The notes: a model not told the origin generated them from the sequence alone. 11,915 nt of DNA from DATAMF01 sp964472565 (GCA_964472565.1 CAYYNB010000180.1:1-11915); one strand, 5' to 3'; shown: positions 1 through 7,439, counted from the first letter of the stretch. Numbers and translations are program-made.

Positions 1-12
1 GGGGGGCGGGGG
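1..12. repeat. G-tract repeat (GGGGGGCGGGGG) downstream of herA
   Basis: Six G, one C and five G lie at the very start of the window, five bases past the herA stop; in herA's sense it reads CCCCCGCCCCCC. The same tract recurs at 11838-11849. It could be longer outside the window. The purpose is unknown; candidates are a dispersed repeat, a G-quadruplex or a polymerase-slippage product. Confidence 0.4.
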
Positions 13-17
13 TATCA

Positions 18-1727
18 CTACCGGATGCGCCGCGAATCCCGATCATTCGGCGGATTTTTACGCGGCGTTGCATCGCTGGCATTTTGACCGCTCAGGCTGC
101 TGTAAAAATCGCTGTCATAGGCGCGCGTTTTAATCACAACGGGCATCGGCACCGCGTGCCCCATAATAATCGCCTGCTGTTTGGTGTCCAGCCGTGCCAG
201 CACCTCGCGCAGCCCGCCCGCCCCGCTGATTCCGGTCAGCACGGCGGCAATATCGCGCTCGTTGTCCAGCAGCGCCGTGACGCGCGTCCCAACCTGGCTC
301 ATCACTTCTTCGTCGATGCCGCTCGGACGCTGATCGACCAGCAGAATCGTGACATTATATTTGCGCAGTTCGCGCGCAATCGTGCCAAAAATCGTCTGCC
401 GCGCAATCATCGGATCGAGAAATTTATGCGCTTCCTCAATCGTGATCACCAGTTGCGGCGGTTCCAATGTCGGATCCCCCAGCGCGCGTTCCACCGCCTC
501 AACATACATGCTGTGAATCCGCCGCGTGAGGTAATTCGCGACCAGAATATACGCTTCCAGCGCGCTGCCATATCGTCCAAATTCCAGCACAACGCTGCGC
601 CGCCGTTCGATGTACTCGATGATTTTTTGGGCGGAATCATCCAGCGCTTCCGGCAGCAAAAAACCGAAGCGTTCAAACCGCTGCATGCGTCGTTTGAGCG
701 CCAGCACCGATGGCATATTCATCGACGCCTCTTCTTTCAGCATATCCAGCGCTTCCGGCGTCGCATTAATCAGTTGTTCGATCCATTTTTTGCCCCATAT
801 CTTTTGCAGTTCATAGGCCGCATCAATCATGGAGTCCGACAGATCCATCGTCGTTTTGAGCATCGCCAGGTCTTCCGGCTGAATATCCTGGTAGCCAATC
901 GTCACCACGTGATCATACTTGGCATTCCGCCGCCGCGACGATTCCTCATCCAGCGTGAAAATCGCTACGCGGCTGGCAAATAACTGCTTGAGTCCTTTGG
1001 CGCGCGGTCCGCGCTCATCGACAATTTCCCACCCATAGTCGTTGTGCATATCGAAGATGAGGTTAACCGCCACATCATTTTTGATGATACCCGCCAGCAG
1101 AATACGCGTCAGAAAGCTTTTCCCGGTTCCGCTTTTTCCAAACACACCCACCGAACGCTCGGTGAGCCGCCGCAGGTCCAGGTTCACCTGTGTTTGTTCC
1201 AGTTCGAGCGGCGCGCCCACATTAAAGTGCGTCTGGTCTTCGCTCCCGAACACATCGTTCACATCCTGCGCCGTCGCAATATCCACCGGCATAAAATGAC
1301 TGGGAATAGTTTTGACAGGTTTCGGTTCGCCGCCATCCTCCCCCTCATCAATCGTCAGCATCGGCGCGACATGGATCGTTCCAAATGCCGCCGTGCCGGT
1401 ATAAATCGCCCGCAAAAATGGGTCCGACAAATCCGGCGGATCGCTGCGAATCGCGGGATTCGTCGCGTCGAGCGTAATATCCGTGATCATGCAGAAGAAC
1501 CGTTTGCGCTGGCCGCGCACCACCACATACCGGCCCACCGCCAGGTCTTCAATCGCCGTTTCCGGGTCGAGTTTCACATCCAGGCCCTTGCTCAACGATC
1601 CGCCAACCACCACACCTAACCGCCGTCCAGCCATCATCAGGCCCGGATCAATGTCGGAAAACTCGCGGGGAAACCACTCATCCAGATTATCAGCAGGATA
1701 CAGCGGATCACGATTATGGGCGCTCAT
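18..1727 (-). CDS. herA: HerA-type hexameric DNA translocase/helicase ATPase
   Basis: 569 residues. HerA is known as a hexameric FtsK/VirB4-like ATPase that works with the nuclease NurA to resect DNA ends. Seen here: an N-terminal HAS-barrel-like beta region (about residues 35-90); a Walker A motif GKSGTGKS at 197-204; a HerA-typical DMHNDYGWE segment at 226-234; a Walker B segment ending in Glu-Glu-Ala-His at 431-434, with Glu where Asp is classical; and a sensor-like VDQRPSGID at 464-472. A helical insert lies between about 285 and 375, and the C-terminal tail is basic and unstructured-looking. The ATG at 1727 is preceded by AAGGA ten bases upstream. It is transcribed alone, away from nurA, from its own promoter with a LexA-like palindrome. 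The length is normal for the family and the gene looks intact. The family assignment is strong; the role in repair is inferred from the nurA gene nearby. Confidence 0.93.
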   Translation of the reverse strand: MSAHNRDPLYPADNLDEWFPREFSDIDPGLMMAGRRLGVVVGGSLSKGLDVKLDPETAIEDLAVGRYVVVRGQRKRFFCMITDITLDATNPAIRSDPPDLSDPFLRAIYTGTAAFGTIHVAPMLTIDEGEDGGEPKPVKTIPSHFMPVDIATAQDVNDVFGSEDQTHFNVGAPLELEQTQVNLDLRRLTERSVGVFGKSGTGKSFLTRILLAGIIKNDVAVNLIFDMHNDYGWEIVDERGPRAKGLKQLFASRVAIFTLDEESSRRRNAKYDHVVTIGYQDIQPEDLAMLKTTMDLSDSMIDAAYELQKIWGKKWIEQLINATPEALDMLKEEASMNMPSVLALKRRMQRFERFGFLLPEALDDSAQKIIEYIERRRSVVLEFGRYGSALEAYILVANYLTRRIHSMYVEAVERALGDPTLEPPQLVITIEEAHKFLDPMIARQTIFGTIARELRKYNVTILLVDQRPSGIDEEVMSQVGTRVTALLDNERDIAAVLTGISGAGGLREVLARLDTKQQAIIMGHAVPMPVVIKTRAYDSDFYSSLSGQNASDATPRKNPPNDRDSRRIR

Positions 1728-1745
1728 GCATCACACATCCTTATA

Positions 1746-1759
1746 AGAACGCTTGTTCT
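1746..1759. promoter_or_regulatory. Candidate LexA (SOS) operator at the herA start
   Basis: AGAACGCTTGTTCT is a 14-base site with perfectly complementary 5-base arms around GCTT, and it fits the GAAC-N4-GTTC pattern of Gram-positive-type LexA boxes exactly. It lies just downstream of the -10 box, at about +2 to +15, where a bound repressor would block transcription. The right arm is reused in a second palindrome, GTTCTAGAAC (1755-1764), so three half-sites sit in a row. That LexA binds here is an inference; no lexA gene is in the window. Confidence 0.55.
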
Positions 1760-1767
1760 AGAACGAG

Positions 1768-1796
1768 AGTATACCCCGTTTAGAAAAGCATGGCAA
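1768..1796 (-). promoter_or_regulatory. Sigma-70-type promoter of herA
   Basis: Read on the minus strand, a -35 box TTGCCA (1791-1796) and a -10 box TATACT (1768-1773) are separated by exactly 17 bases. The predicted transcription start is near 1761, giving a leader of about 34 bases before the herA ATG. The ribosome binding site AAGGA is at 1738-1742. This is a prediction from the sequence alone. Confidence 0.65.
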
Positions 1797-1837
1797 ATGA
1801 GGTCTGATACTGTGTTATTTAGTTGTTATTTGGTTAT

Positions 1838-2257
1838 TTATCGTGGGGCTGAAAGGCCGATTTCCTGGCGGAATTTATCCGTGTCGATTTCCAGCCACGC
1901 TTCCACCAGTTTACCATTTTCGATGCGAAAGATGTCAATCCACGTAATGGTGAAGGATCGTCCCGTCGGCTCATAATTCATAAACCCACCTTTAAACGTC
2001 CCTCGATCCGTTCCCCGCACCACCACTTTATCTCCCTCCGCGATCAGATCCTCAATCGTGGTCTGCAAATCCGGGAACGCCGCATGCTGCAAAGCCGCCG
2101 ACTTTTTGATCCCTTCCGGCCCAAAAACTTCCGTATCCATCCCGCTGTGACTGATATAGTGCTCGGCAATCAACTCATCCGCCACCTGATAGTTTTTCTG
2201 GTTATACACTTCTTCAAACAACCGCCGAACCAGGGCTTTGTTCATTTCGACAGACAT
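1838..2257 (-). CDS. SnoaL-like / ester cyclase family protein
   Basis: 139 residues from the ATG at 2257, chosen because GGAG stands nine bases upstream. The open frame runs further upstream but would cross the divergent gene's promoter and coding start. The sequence follows the SnoaL-like (NTF2-fold) pattern: an N-terminal helix with Phe-Glu-Glu-Val-Tyr-Asn; His at about 36 in the 'YISHSG' segment; the AFPDLQTTIEDLIAEGDKV core; a GTFKGGF turn; then the beta strands FTITWIDIFRIENGKLVEAW ending in Asp. Members include polyketide cyclases, but most are small proteins of unknown function with a hydrophobic pocket, so no substrate can be named. It is divergent from rubrerythrin with 78 bases between start codons. 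Probably cytoplasmic, as no signal peptide is seen. Confidence 0.85.
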   Translation of the reverse strand: MSVEMNKALVRRLFEEVYNQKNYQVADELIAEHYISHSGMDTEVFGPEGIKKSAALQHAAFPDLQTTIEDLIAEGDKVVVRGTDRGTFKGGFMNYEPTGRSFTITWIDIFRIENGKLVEAWLEIDTDKFRQEIGLSAPR

Positions 2258-2263
2258 CCGTTT

Positions 2264-2292
2264 TTGCTCCATCAATAACCGTTGACTAAAAT
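2264..2292 (+). promoter_or_regulatory. Possible promoter of the rubrerythrin gene
   Basis: A -10-like TAAAAT (2287-2292, one mismatch to consensus) is preceded by a weak -35-like TTGCTC (2264-2269) at 17 bases. It would start transcription about 37 bases before the rubrerythrin ATG. The -35 overlaps the ribosome-binding region of the divergent SnoaL-like gene, so the two genes may share control. No clear PerR or Fur box was recognised. Confidence 0.35.
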
Positions 2293-2335
2293 GGTACCAA
2301 TATTTTCGCACTGCTCCACCAAAGGACATAATCAC

Positions 2336-2839
2336 ATGAAAGATATGACCGAAACCAACCTGTGGGCCGCTTTTGCGGGCGAAAGTCAGGCTCACGTGAA
2401 ATACCTGAATTTTGCCGAACAAGCCCGCCGCGAGAAGCTGCTCAATATCGCGCGCCTTTTTGAAGCGGCAGCGTTCTCCGAACAGATTCATGCCAGTAAC
2501 CACCTGAAAATATTAGGCGGCATTCAGAAGACTCTGGAAAATCTGCGCGAAGGTGAAAAAGGTGAAACTTTCGAAGTGGATGAAATGTATCTGGCCTACA
2601 TCGCTGTTGCCGATGCTCAGGACGAAACGCGTGCCCAGCGCATGATGATGTGGGCGATGGAAGCTGAAAAAGTTCACGCCCAGCTTTATCAGGCTGCTCA
2701 ACAAAATGCTGCCGCTGATCAGGACATCGAAGCAACCGATATTTGGGTTTGCACCGCCTGCGGTTTCACCATGGAAGGCGAAGCGCCCGACGTTTGCCCC
2801 GTCTGCGGTGCCAAACACGACAAATTCCGTAAGTTCTAG
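2336..2839 (+). CDS. rbr: Rubrerythrin (non-heme diiron peroxidase)
   Basis: 167 residues from the ATG at 2336, which has AAAGGA nine bases upstream; a longer in-frame start at 2282 lacks support. Rubrerythrins reduce hydrogen peroxide in the cytoplasm with electrons passed through a rubredoxin-type iron centre. The ferritin-like domain (about 6-120) shows Glu16 in the GESQAH segment, the first ExxH pair Glu49/His52, and the second ExxH pair Glu111/His114, all expected diiron ligands. The C-terminal rubredoxin-like domain has Cys139-x-x-Cys142 and Cys154-x-x-Cys157 for a single iron. Length and motif order are typical. Its presence suggests an organism facing oxidative stress in low-oxygen surroundings. 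It is transcribed alone, convergent with the next gene with only eight bases between stop codons. Confidence 0.95.
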   Translation: MKDMTETNLWAAFAGESQAHVKYLNFAEQARREKLLNIARLFEAAAFSEQIHASNHLKILGGIQKTLENLREGEKGETFEVDEMYLAYIAVADAQDETRAQRMMMWAMEAEKVHAQLYQAAQQNAAADQDIEATDIWVCTACGFTMEGEAPDVCPVCGAKHDKFRKF

Positions 2840-2847
2840 TTAACCCA

Positions 2848-3456
2848 TCACGCAGGCCGGATCAAGCGCAGTAAATGCTGCAAACGCGGCAGATCATGGC
2901 TCAACAATCCGGCCAGCCGTCTTCCCGCCTCAACCAAAAACTGATAGCGCTGTGCCTGTGGCCGTGATCCCGCCGCATAGAGCAGTGAAGCCGCCAGCAG
3001 TTCTTCCTGCGGCACATCGCTGGTATTCAGCACCAGCCGCAAAAAGTCCAGCCGCTGCGTAAACTGCATAATACACTCGTCATCACACAACTGCACCGGG
3101 TCCAGGCTCAACGGTGGTCGCGGCGGCAGATTATGATAAATCGTGCCGTACTGGATAAAGCCAATATTGACCACGCTGATCTCGACCGGAACCATCCGGT
3201 TTTCGCGCTGGTCGCGCATTGTCGCATTATTCAGGTTATTCGCCAGAATAAGCTGCCGCACCAGCGGATCGTCATCAATACTGATCGCATAAATCAGGCC
3301 AATCACATCAAAATCAGCGAGTTGGCCGTGTCGCGTGCGCACGAATGCGCCAAACGACGGGTGAATAATTTCCTGGCTGCGTGTTCCACACACAAACCCA
3401 ACCGTACTGGCTCGTAAAACACTTCCGATAATCGGCTGTTCAACTTGTTCGCTCAT
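2848..3456 (-). CDS. Stand-alone HAS-barrel-like protein, possible HerA/NurA partner
   Basis: 202 residues from the ATG at 3456, chosen for the GGGGA run just upstream; the frame also opens at 3504, but that lies inside a hairpin. Residues about 10-60 read like a HAS barrel (the small beta barrel at the N-terminus of HerA and ATP synthase subunits): a GSVLRAST strand, GAFVRTRHG (36-44), then VIGLIYAISID (51-61). A proline-rich LPPRPPLSLDPV segment (110-121) resembles the linker after the barrel in HerA-type proteins. Residues about 125-200 are predicted helical and basic at the end, with no Walker motifs, so this is not an ATPase. It is the last gene of the nurA - amylase group, about 67 bases after the amylase stop. 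A link to HerA/NurA is an inference from fold and neighbourhood. Function otherwise unknown. Confidence 0.6.
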   Translation of the reverse strand: MSEQVEQPIIGSVLRASTVGFVCGTRSQEIIHPSFGAFVRTRHGQLADFDVIGLIYAISIDDDPLVRQLILANNLNNATMRDQRENRMVPVEISVVNIGFIQYGTIYHNLPPRPPLSLDPVQLCDDECIMQFTQRLDFLRLVLNTSDVPQEELLAASLLYAAGSRPQAQRYQFLVEAGRRLAGLLSHDLPRLQHLLRLIRPA

Positions 3457-3488
3457 AACTTCCCCATCCCCAGCAGGATTTGTTAAGA

Positions 3489-3512
3489 AGGGCGAGTTCC
3501 CCAACCCGCCCT
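3489..3512 (-). terminator. Strong hairpin between amylase and HAS-barrel genes
   Basis: On the minus strand AGGGCGGGTT-GGGG-AACTCGCCCT folds into a ten-base-pair stem (one G-U pair) with a four-base loop, starting about 12 bases after the amylase stop. It is followed by TCTTAAC rather than a clean T-run, so it is a weak terminator at best. It may instead be an RNA-stabilising or attenuating stem that lowers expression of the downstream gene. The plus-strand version has an A-C mismatch in place of G-U, which favours action on the minus-strand transcript. Confidence 0.5.
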
Positions 3513-3523
3513 ATTATCTCTTC

Positions 3524-6073
3524 CTACTGTAATTGAACAATAAACGTGCTTTGCGGCGGCAGGCTTTCGAATGGAACGTAATCCGTCAATCCGCCTTGTT
3601 CATTCAATGTTGGTGCAGCCACCTCGCCTTCACCCAATAAGAGTGTCGGCGTAATTTGGCCGCTTAAGGGTGACGCATCTAAATTGAGTGTATTTCCGCT
3701 GATCGTCTCCGTCGTGAGGTTAATCACAACCAGAATCGCTTCCTCTTCGGTGAACCGCAGGAAGGCATACACACCCGGATCGCCGCTTTCCAAAATCATC
3801 ATCGCGCCGGTTCGTAGAGCAGGATGTGCATTGCGCACGTGAATCAACGCCCGATAATGATTCAGCAGCGAATCCGGGTCTTCGTTCATCAGCGCCACAT
3901 TATTCACCTGATAGGCGGGATTAAACGCTTCCCAGGGTTTGCCGTCGGTGAATCCGCCCTGCTGGTACCACACATCCCACTGCATCGGCGTGCGAATCTG
4001 TTCATCCGGCTTTTGGCCTTCCATACCCACTTCTTCGCCGTAATATATAAACGGCACGCCTGGGCTGGTGAGCAGAATCGAGGCCGCCAGCTTGCCCTTG
4101 ACCAGATCGCCAAAGAACTGGCTCATAATCCGGTTTTGGTCGTGATTGGTGAGGAAAATGGAATACTGTCCCGGTGGATACAGGTTCAGAATCGTTCCCA
4201 TATTGCGCACAATGGTGAGCGAATTTCCCCGGTTCACACTGTCGATCACCGCGCTGGCAAAGTTGAATTCAAATGTCGTGTCCACCCGGTTCCCGGTATA
4301 CTGCACTAAAATCTGGCTGGCGTCACCCATCACTTCGCCGACGGTGAACGCATCTGGATCGAGCGACTCGACATAGTCGTAGAAGCCTTCCAGCCATGTC
4401 AGGGTGGACTCCGAATTCGCCATCACATTGCCATCTTCAATCAGATGTTTGATCGCGTCCAGCCGGAAGCCATCCACGCCCATATCTTCCAGCCAGAACC
4501 GAATCACATCATTCATCTGTTCATTGACGGCTGGATTGCGATAATCCAGATCCGGCATGCCTTCCCAGAACAGCGCGAAATAATACCGTCCGGCGGCTTC
4601 ATACCATACATCCTGTCCCCAGGGGCCAAGCTGCGCGGGATCCGTATCTGACCAGATATACCAGTCCGCATATTCAGCATCGCCATCCCGCGATGCGAGG
4701 AACCAGGGATGCTGGCTGGAAGTGTGATTGAGCACCAGATCGACAATCACCACAATGCCGCGTTTATGCGCTTCTTCCACCAACAGTTTGAAGTCTTCGT
4801 TGGTGCCGTAATCTTCCTCAACGGTGTAGTAATCGGTCACATCATAACCGTGATAGCTGGGCGACTGCATGATCGGCATCAGCCAGATACCCGTAATACC
4901 CAAATCGTCCGTCGTATTCGGATCGCCATCATTCAGATAATCCAGCTTTTGGATCACGCCCTGTAGATCGCCAATCCCATCACCGCCCCAGTCGTAAAAA
5001 CTGCGCACGAAGATTTCATAGAAAACGCGGTCATTCCACCAGGGCTGTTCCACCACTGCGGGCACTTCAACCAGTTCTTCCGGCGCTTTAAGATCCGGTG
5101 CGGCGACAGCTTCCAGCGACTTGACGGCAACCGTATACTGATCTACTTCATGGCTGGTAATGGTCAGTAACATCCCATCGGGCACATTCTCCAGCCCGCC
5201 AACATCCAGATCATTAACGGTAAAGCTGGTTTCAATCCCAATGCCCACAAGCTGATCCAACTCGTCCAGAATTAGCGACACTTTGAACGGGTCTTCCGTC
5301 ACCGCCGCGCTCACCGCCGCACTAATTGTGCCTTCGGTCATGATATCCGGCACGATAGCCCGCCAACCATCCGCGTTAAAGGTAATGGTAATGGCTTCCG
5401 CTGCGCTGCCATCATCCAGCGTGATCGCCTCGCTGGTGACATTCGTCGCATAAGCTTCAATGGCAGCCCGTATATCGTCAAACGGCATATTAAGAGCGAG
5501 GGATGACAGCGTATCCGGCTGGTCATCCAAAAACATCTCAAGCCCGGTGCCGCTTGCAAGCCCCGGCCACGCGGTCAGCGTTGCTTTGCCCACTTTGATC
5601 CAGCGCCCCGGCAGTGCTGGAAGATCAGGATTGTCCTGATCGTAGGCCGCAGTGACGTAGACAGTGCCATCGACCAGCCGAATTTCGGTGTTCTGGGCAT
5701 ACTGAATATTATTGGCAGCGTTGAGCGGGCTTTCGTTACTGTAGTTGAGCGTCATCACCTGAGAAATATTGGGGCCGCTCTCAGCTTGCACAAAACTATA
5801 CTGGGCGGTGCTGGTTGCACTCGCGTTAGAAGCAGCGACCGCTTGACCGTTTAAGGTGCCGGTCCATTCCTGGTTCCATTGTTCTTCGCCGCTCAATTCA
5901 TAGCTGGTCGCGCCATCCACGACGGCGAATGCAGCCAGCGCACGATCCACTAATATCCGCTGTTCGTCGGTCAGCCCGTCTTGAGCCTGTAGTTGTGCTG
6001 CCGGCAACACGGTCATTACCAGCATGAGCACCATGACCAGCCTAAGATTTTTTTTGCCAAAATTTTTGATCAT
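3524..6073 (-). CDS. Secreted GH13 alpha-amylase-family enzyme with extra N-terminal domain
   Basis: 849 residues; ATG with a strong GAGGAG five bases upstream. Residues 1-30 are a Sec signal peptide (lysines, hydrophobic core, likely cleavage after Ala30) with no lipobox Cys. Residues about 31-340 form a separate beta-rich, Ala/Thr/Asp-rich domain that I do not recognise with certainty; its pattern (strands, 'GRWIKVG', alternating ends) recalls LppX/LolA-type folds. The GH13 barrel starts near 345. Catalytic regions are all present: DLVLNH (Asp445-His450), GFRLDA with nucleophile Asp539, acid/base Glu580 in TVGE, and NHD with Asp645. A DxxxDGxGD calcium-like loop is at 361-369. Region V reads MPDLD (506-510), closest to the MPDLN seen in GH13_36-type enzymes between oligo-1,6-glucosidases and neopullulanases. 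A C-terminal beta domain follows from about 765. Likely hydrolyses alpha-glucans outside the cell. Starts 20 bases after nurA stops, so probably cotranscribed. Confidence 0.92.
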   Translation of the reverse strand: MIKNFGKKNLRLVMVLMLVMTVLPAAQLQAQDGLTDEQRILVDRALAAFAVVDGATSYELSGEEQWNQEWTGTLNGQAVAASNASATSTAQYSFVQAESGPNISQVMTLNYSNESPLNAANNIQYAQNTEIRLVDGTVYVTAAYDQDNPDLPALPGRWIKVGKATLTAWPGLASGTGLEMFLDDQPDTLSSLALNMPFDDIRAAIEAYATNVTSEAITLDDGSAAEAITITFNADGWRAIVPDIMTEGTISAAVSAAVTEDPFKVSLILDELDQLVGIGIETSFTVNDLDVGGLENVPDGMLLTITSHEVDQYTVAVKSLEAVAAPDLKAPEELVEVPAVVEQPWWNDRVFYEIFVRSFYDWGGDGIGDLQGVIQKLDYLNDGDPNTTDDLGITGIWLMPIMQSPSYHGYDVTDYYTVEEDYGTNEDFKLLVEEAHKRGIVVIVDLVLNHTSSQHPWFLASRDGDAEYADWYIWSDTDPAQLGPWGQDVWYEAAGRYYFALFWEGMPDLDYRNPAVNEQMNDVIRFWLEDMGVDGFRLDAIKHLIEDGNVMANSESTLTWLEGFYDYVESLDPDAFTVGEVMGDASQILVQYTGNRVDTTFEFNFASAVIDSVNRGNSLTIVRNMGTILNLYPPGQYSIFLTNHDQNRIMSQFFGDLVKGKLAASILLTSPGVPFIYYGEEVGMEGQKPDEQIRTPMQWDVWYQQGGFTDGKPWEAFNPAYQVNNVALMNEDPDSLLNHYRALIHVRNAHPALRTGAMMILESGDPGVYAFLRFTEEEAILVVINLTTETISGNTLNLDASPLSGQITPTLLLGEGEVAAPTLNEQGGLTDYVPFESLPPQSTFIVQLQ

Positions 6074-6093
6074 AGCATCTCCTCAGCATAAAA

Positions 6094-7341
6094 CTAGCTT
6101 CGTGGACCCCGTTGCAGGTAGCGCGTCCGGCCAGATCGTACAATTTTGCTTTCCAGCTTTTCCGACTGCTCAACCACCTGCTGGTTGCGACGCAGTTCGA
6201 TCTCAATAATCTGTTCAAGCTGGGCTTTTTCATGGGCGCGAATAACGGCTAACTCATCGGCACGCGTCAGCACATACGGATAGCGCCACATCATCTGACA
6301 TTGATGATAGAGCAGTGCATGGACGTGATCAATCTGTCGGGCATTCCGCGCCACCCACATCGGAACTTCCACACGCGCCAGATGATACCCCTGCGAATTC
6401 CCAACGTTCAAATAAAAGAAAGCAATTTCGTAATTTTCGCCTTTGTCATGATAGCGCTTGTTCTGGGGCGACTGCTGCACAAACAAGGCCGAGCGCTCAC
6501 CGGGGCGCAGCAGTTTAAGCATCAATGGCTGGTCGGTTAGCCCTTCCAGTTCCCCATTCGACTCCAGAACGGATCCGCGTACCTCATCATCGGCCAGACT
6601 GAGCAAATAAATCAGGCTGACGACAAAGGCGCTGGTCGGGCGATCCACATATCCGACGAGGCTGGCCGACTGAGCGTGATTAGTATAGAGCGATGTATGC
6701 GTATCGTGCAGATGGACCATCGCGCCGATATACTCGTTCTGAAGCTGCTTGCCGTCTGGAACTTCCTTGCCCACCCAGAACAGAAGCGGCCCATCGCTAA
6801 TCGCCACCATCGGGCAGGAATGGTCGCGCCGCCGCCATGACTCACGCGCCAGCACTTGCAGTTCAATCACGCTGCGCCGCGCGTTCACCGCCGCGTTTGT
6901 CACCATTTGGCCCTGCGTGTCTCGCAGAAACTCTTCGGTATAACACAACCGGGGTTCGGTGAGTTGTTCCGGTAAATCATCCAGACCATGATGATAGACA
7001 AATACGCCGGTGTTAACCAGATAATAGAGAGCAGCGGTATGGATGCTGGGGTAAATCTGGGAGCCATCTACCGCGAGCACGGTGGCGCGGTCTGGCATTG
7101 GTGGAAGTGGATAAGCTCGATTGATCACCTCATCCACAATTTCGATAGGCGCAGCGCCGCGAAAGCCAACATCGCGATGCCGGGCGAGTTGAATGCGCTC
7201 CCGAATGGCATCCAAATTCTGAAGCTGTTGAAAAAATTCCCACGCGGCGTTGCCTCGTTCTTCCATGCTGACATTGCGCGCCGCGATCATCCGGCCCATG
7301 CGTTCGACTTGTGGAACTACTTTTTCAAACTCTAAAGTCAC
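6094..7341 (-). CDS. nurA: NurA-type DNA end-processing nuclease
   Basis: 415 residues starting at GTG (7341), supported by GAGG eight bases upstream. NurA is a manganese-dependent nuclease that docks on HerA and degrades DNA strands at breaks. Seen here: a helical N-terminus; the family's hallmark AVDGSQIYPS (91-99, Asp92 as likely metal ligand) starting an RNase H-like fold; the second acidic motif ISDGPLLFW (181-189, Asp183); a GYVDRP segment (230-235); and the conserved C-terminal arginine/Tyr-Pro region RYPYVLTRADELAVI (353-367). A helical, charged tail follows. Length fits the bacterial family. It is the first gene of a minus-strand group, with its own promoter, and lies about 4.4 kb from herA on the same strand. 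The family call is strong from the DGS and DGP motifs; activity and partner are inferred. Confidence 0.87.
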   Translation of the reverse strand: MTLEFEKVVPQVERMGRMIAARNVSMEERGNAAWEFFQQLQNLDAIRERIQLARHRDVGFRGAAPIEIVDEVINRAYPLPPMPDRATVLAVDGSQIYPSIHTAALYYLVNTGVFVYHHGLDDLPEQLTEPRLCYTEEFLRDTQGQMVTNAAVNARRSVIELQVLARESWRRRDHSCPMVAISDGPLLFWVGKEVPDGKQLQNEYIGAMVHLHDTHTSLYTNHAQSASLVGYVDRPTSAFVVSLIYLLSLADDEVRGSVLESNGELEGLTDQPLMLKLLRPGERSALFVQQSPQNKRYHDKGENYEIAFFYLNVGNSQGYHLARVEVPMWVARNARQIDHVHALLYHQCQMMWRYPYVLTRADELAVIRAHEKAQLEQIIEIELRRNQQVVEQSEKLESKIVRSGRTRYLQRGPRS

Positions 7342-7380
7342 TGATTGCGCCTCGCTTTCCCGCTGGCCGTTGTTAGAGTC

Positions 7381-7409
7381 AGTCTAGCACTAACGTTCTG
7401 TAGCGTCAA
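7381..7409 (-). promoter_or_regulatory. Sigma-70-type promoter of nurA with a LexA-like site in its spacer
   Basis: On the minus strand, TTGACG (-35, 7404-7409) and TAGACT (-10, 7381-7386) are separated by 17 bases. Inside the spacer, GAACGTTAGTGC (7387-7398) matches GAAC-N4-GTTC at seven of eight fixed positions. A repressor bound there would cover the promoter. The predicted start is near 7374, leaving a leader of about 33 bases before the GTG codon. Confidence 0.5.
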
Positions 7410-7439
7410 GTCACTTTGATATAACAAAAGGTTAATGGT

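Noticed and set aside
84..983. Long plus-strand open frame (299 residues) opposite herA
   Set aside because: It mirrors the third-position bias of herA; the product is Arg/His/Asn-rich without any motif, while the minus strand has clear Walker motifs.
1044..1619. 191-residue plus-strand open frame opposite the herA N-terminus
   Set aside because: Shadow of herA: low-complexity His/Arg-rich product, no ribosome site and no recognised domain.
1814..1839. Three GTTATTT copies after the SnoaL-like gene
   Set aside because: Irregular spacing (11 then 8 bases), overlap with the stop codon and simple A/T-rich composition; no sign of an iteron array or a terminator.
2282..2306. TTGACT with TATTTT as the rubrerythrin promoter
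   Set aside because: The spacer is only 13 bases; TAAAAT with a 17-base spacer to a weak -35 fits better.
2258..2503. Extended N-terminus of the SnoaL-like protein
   Set aside because: It would overlap the rubrerythrin coding region by over 160 bases; the ATG at 2257 has a good GGAG.
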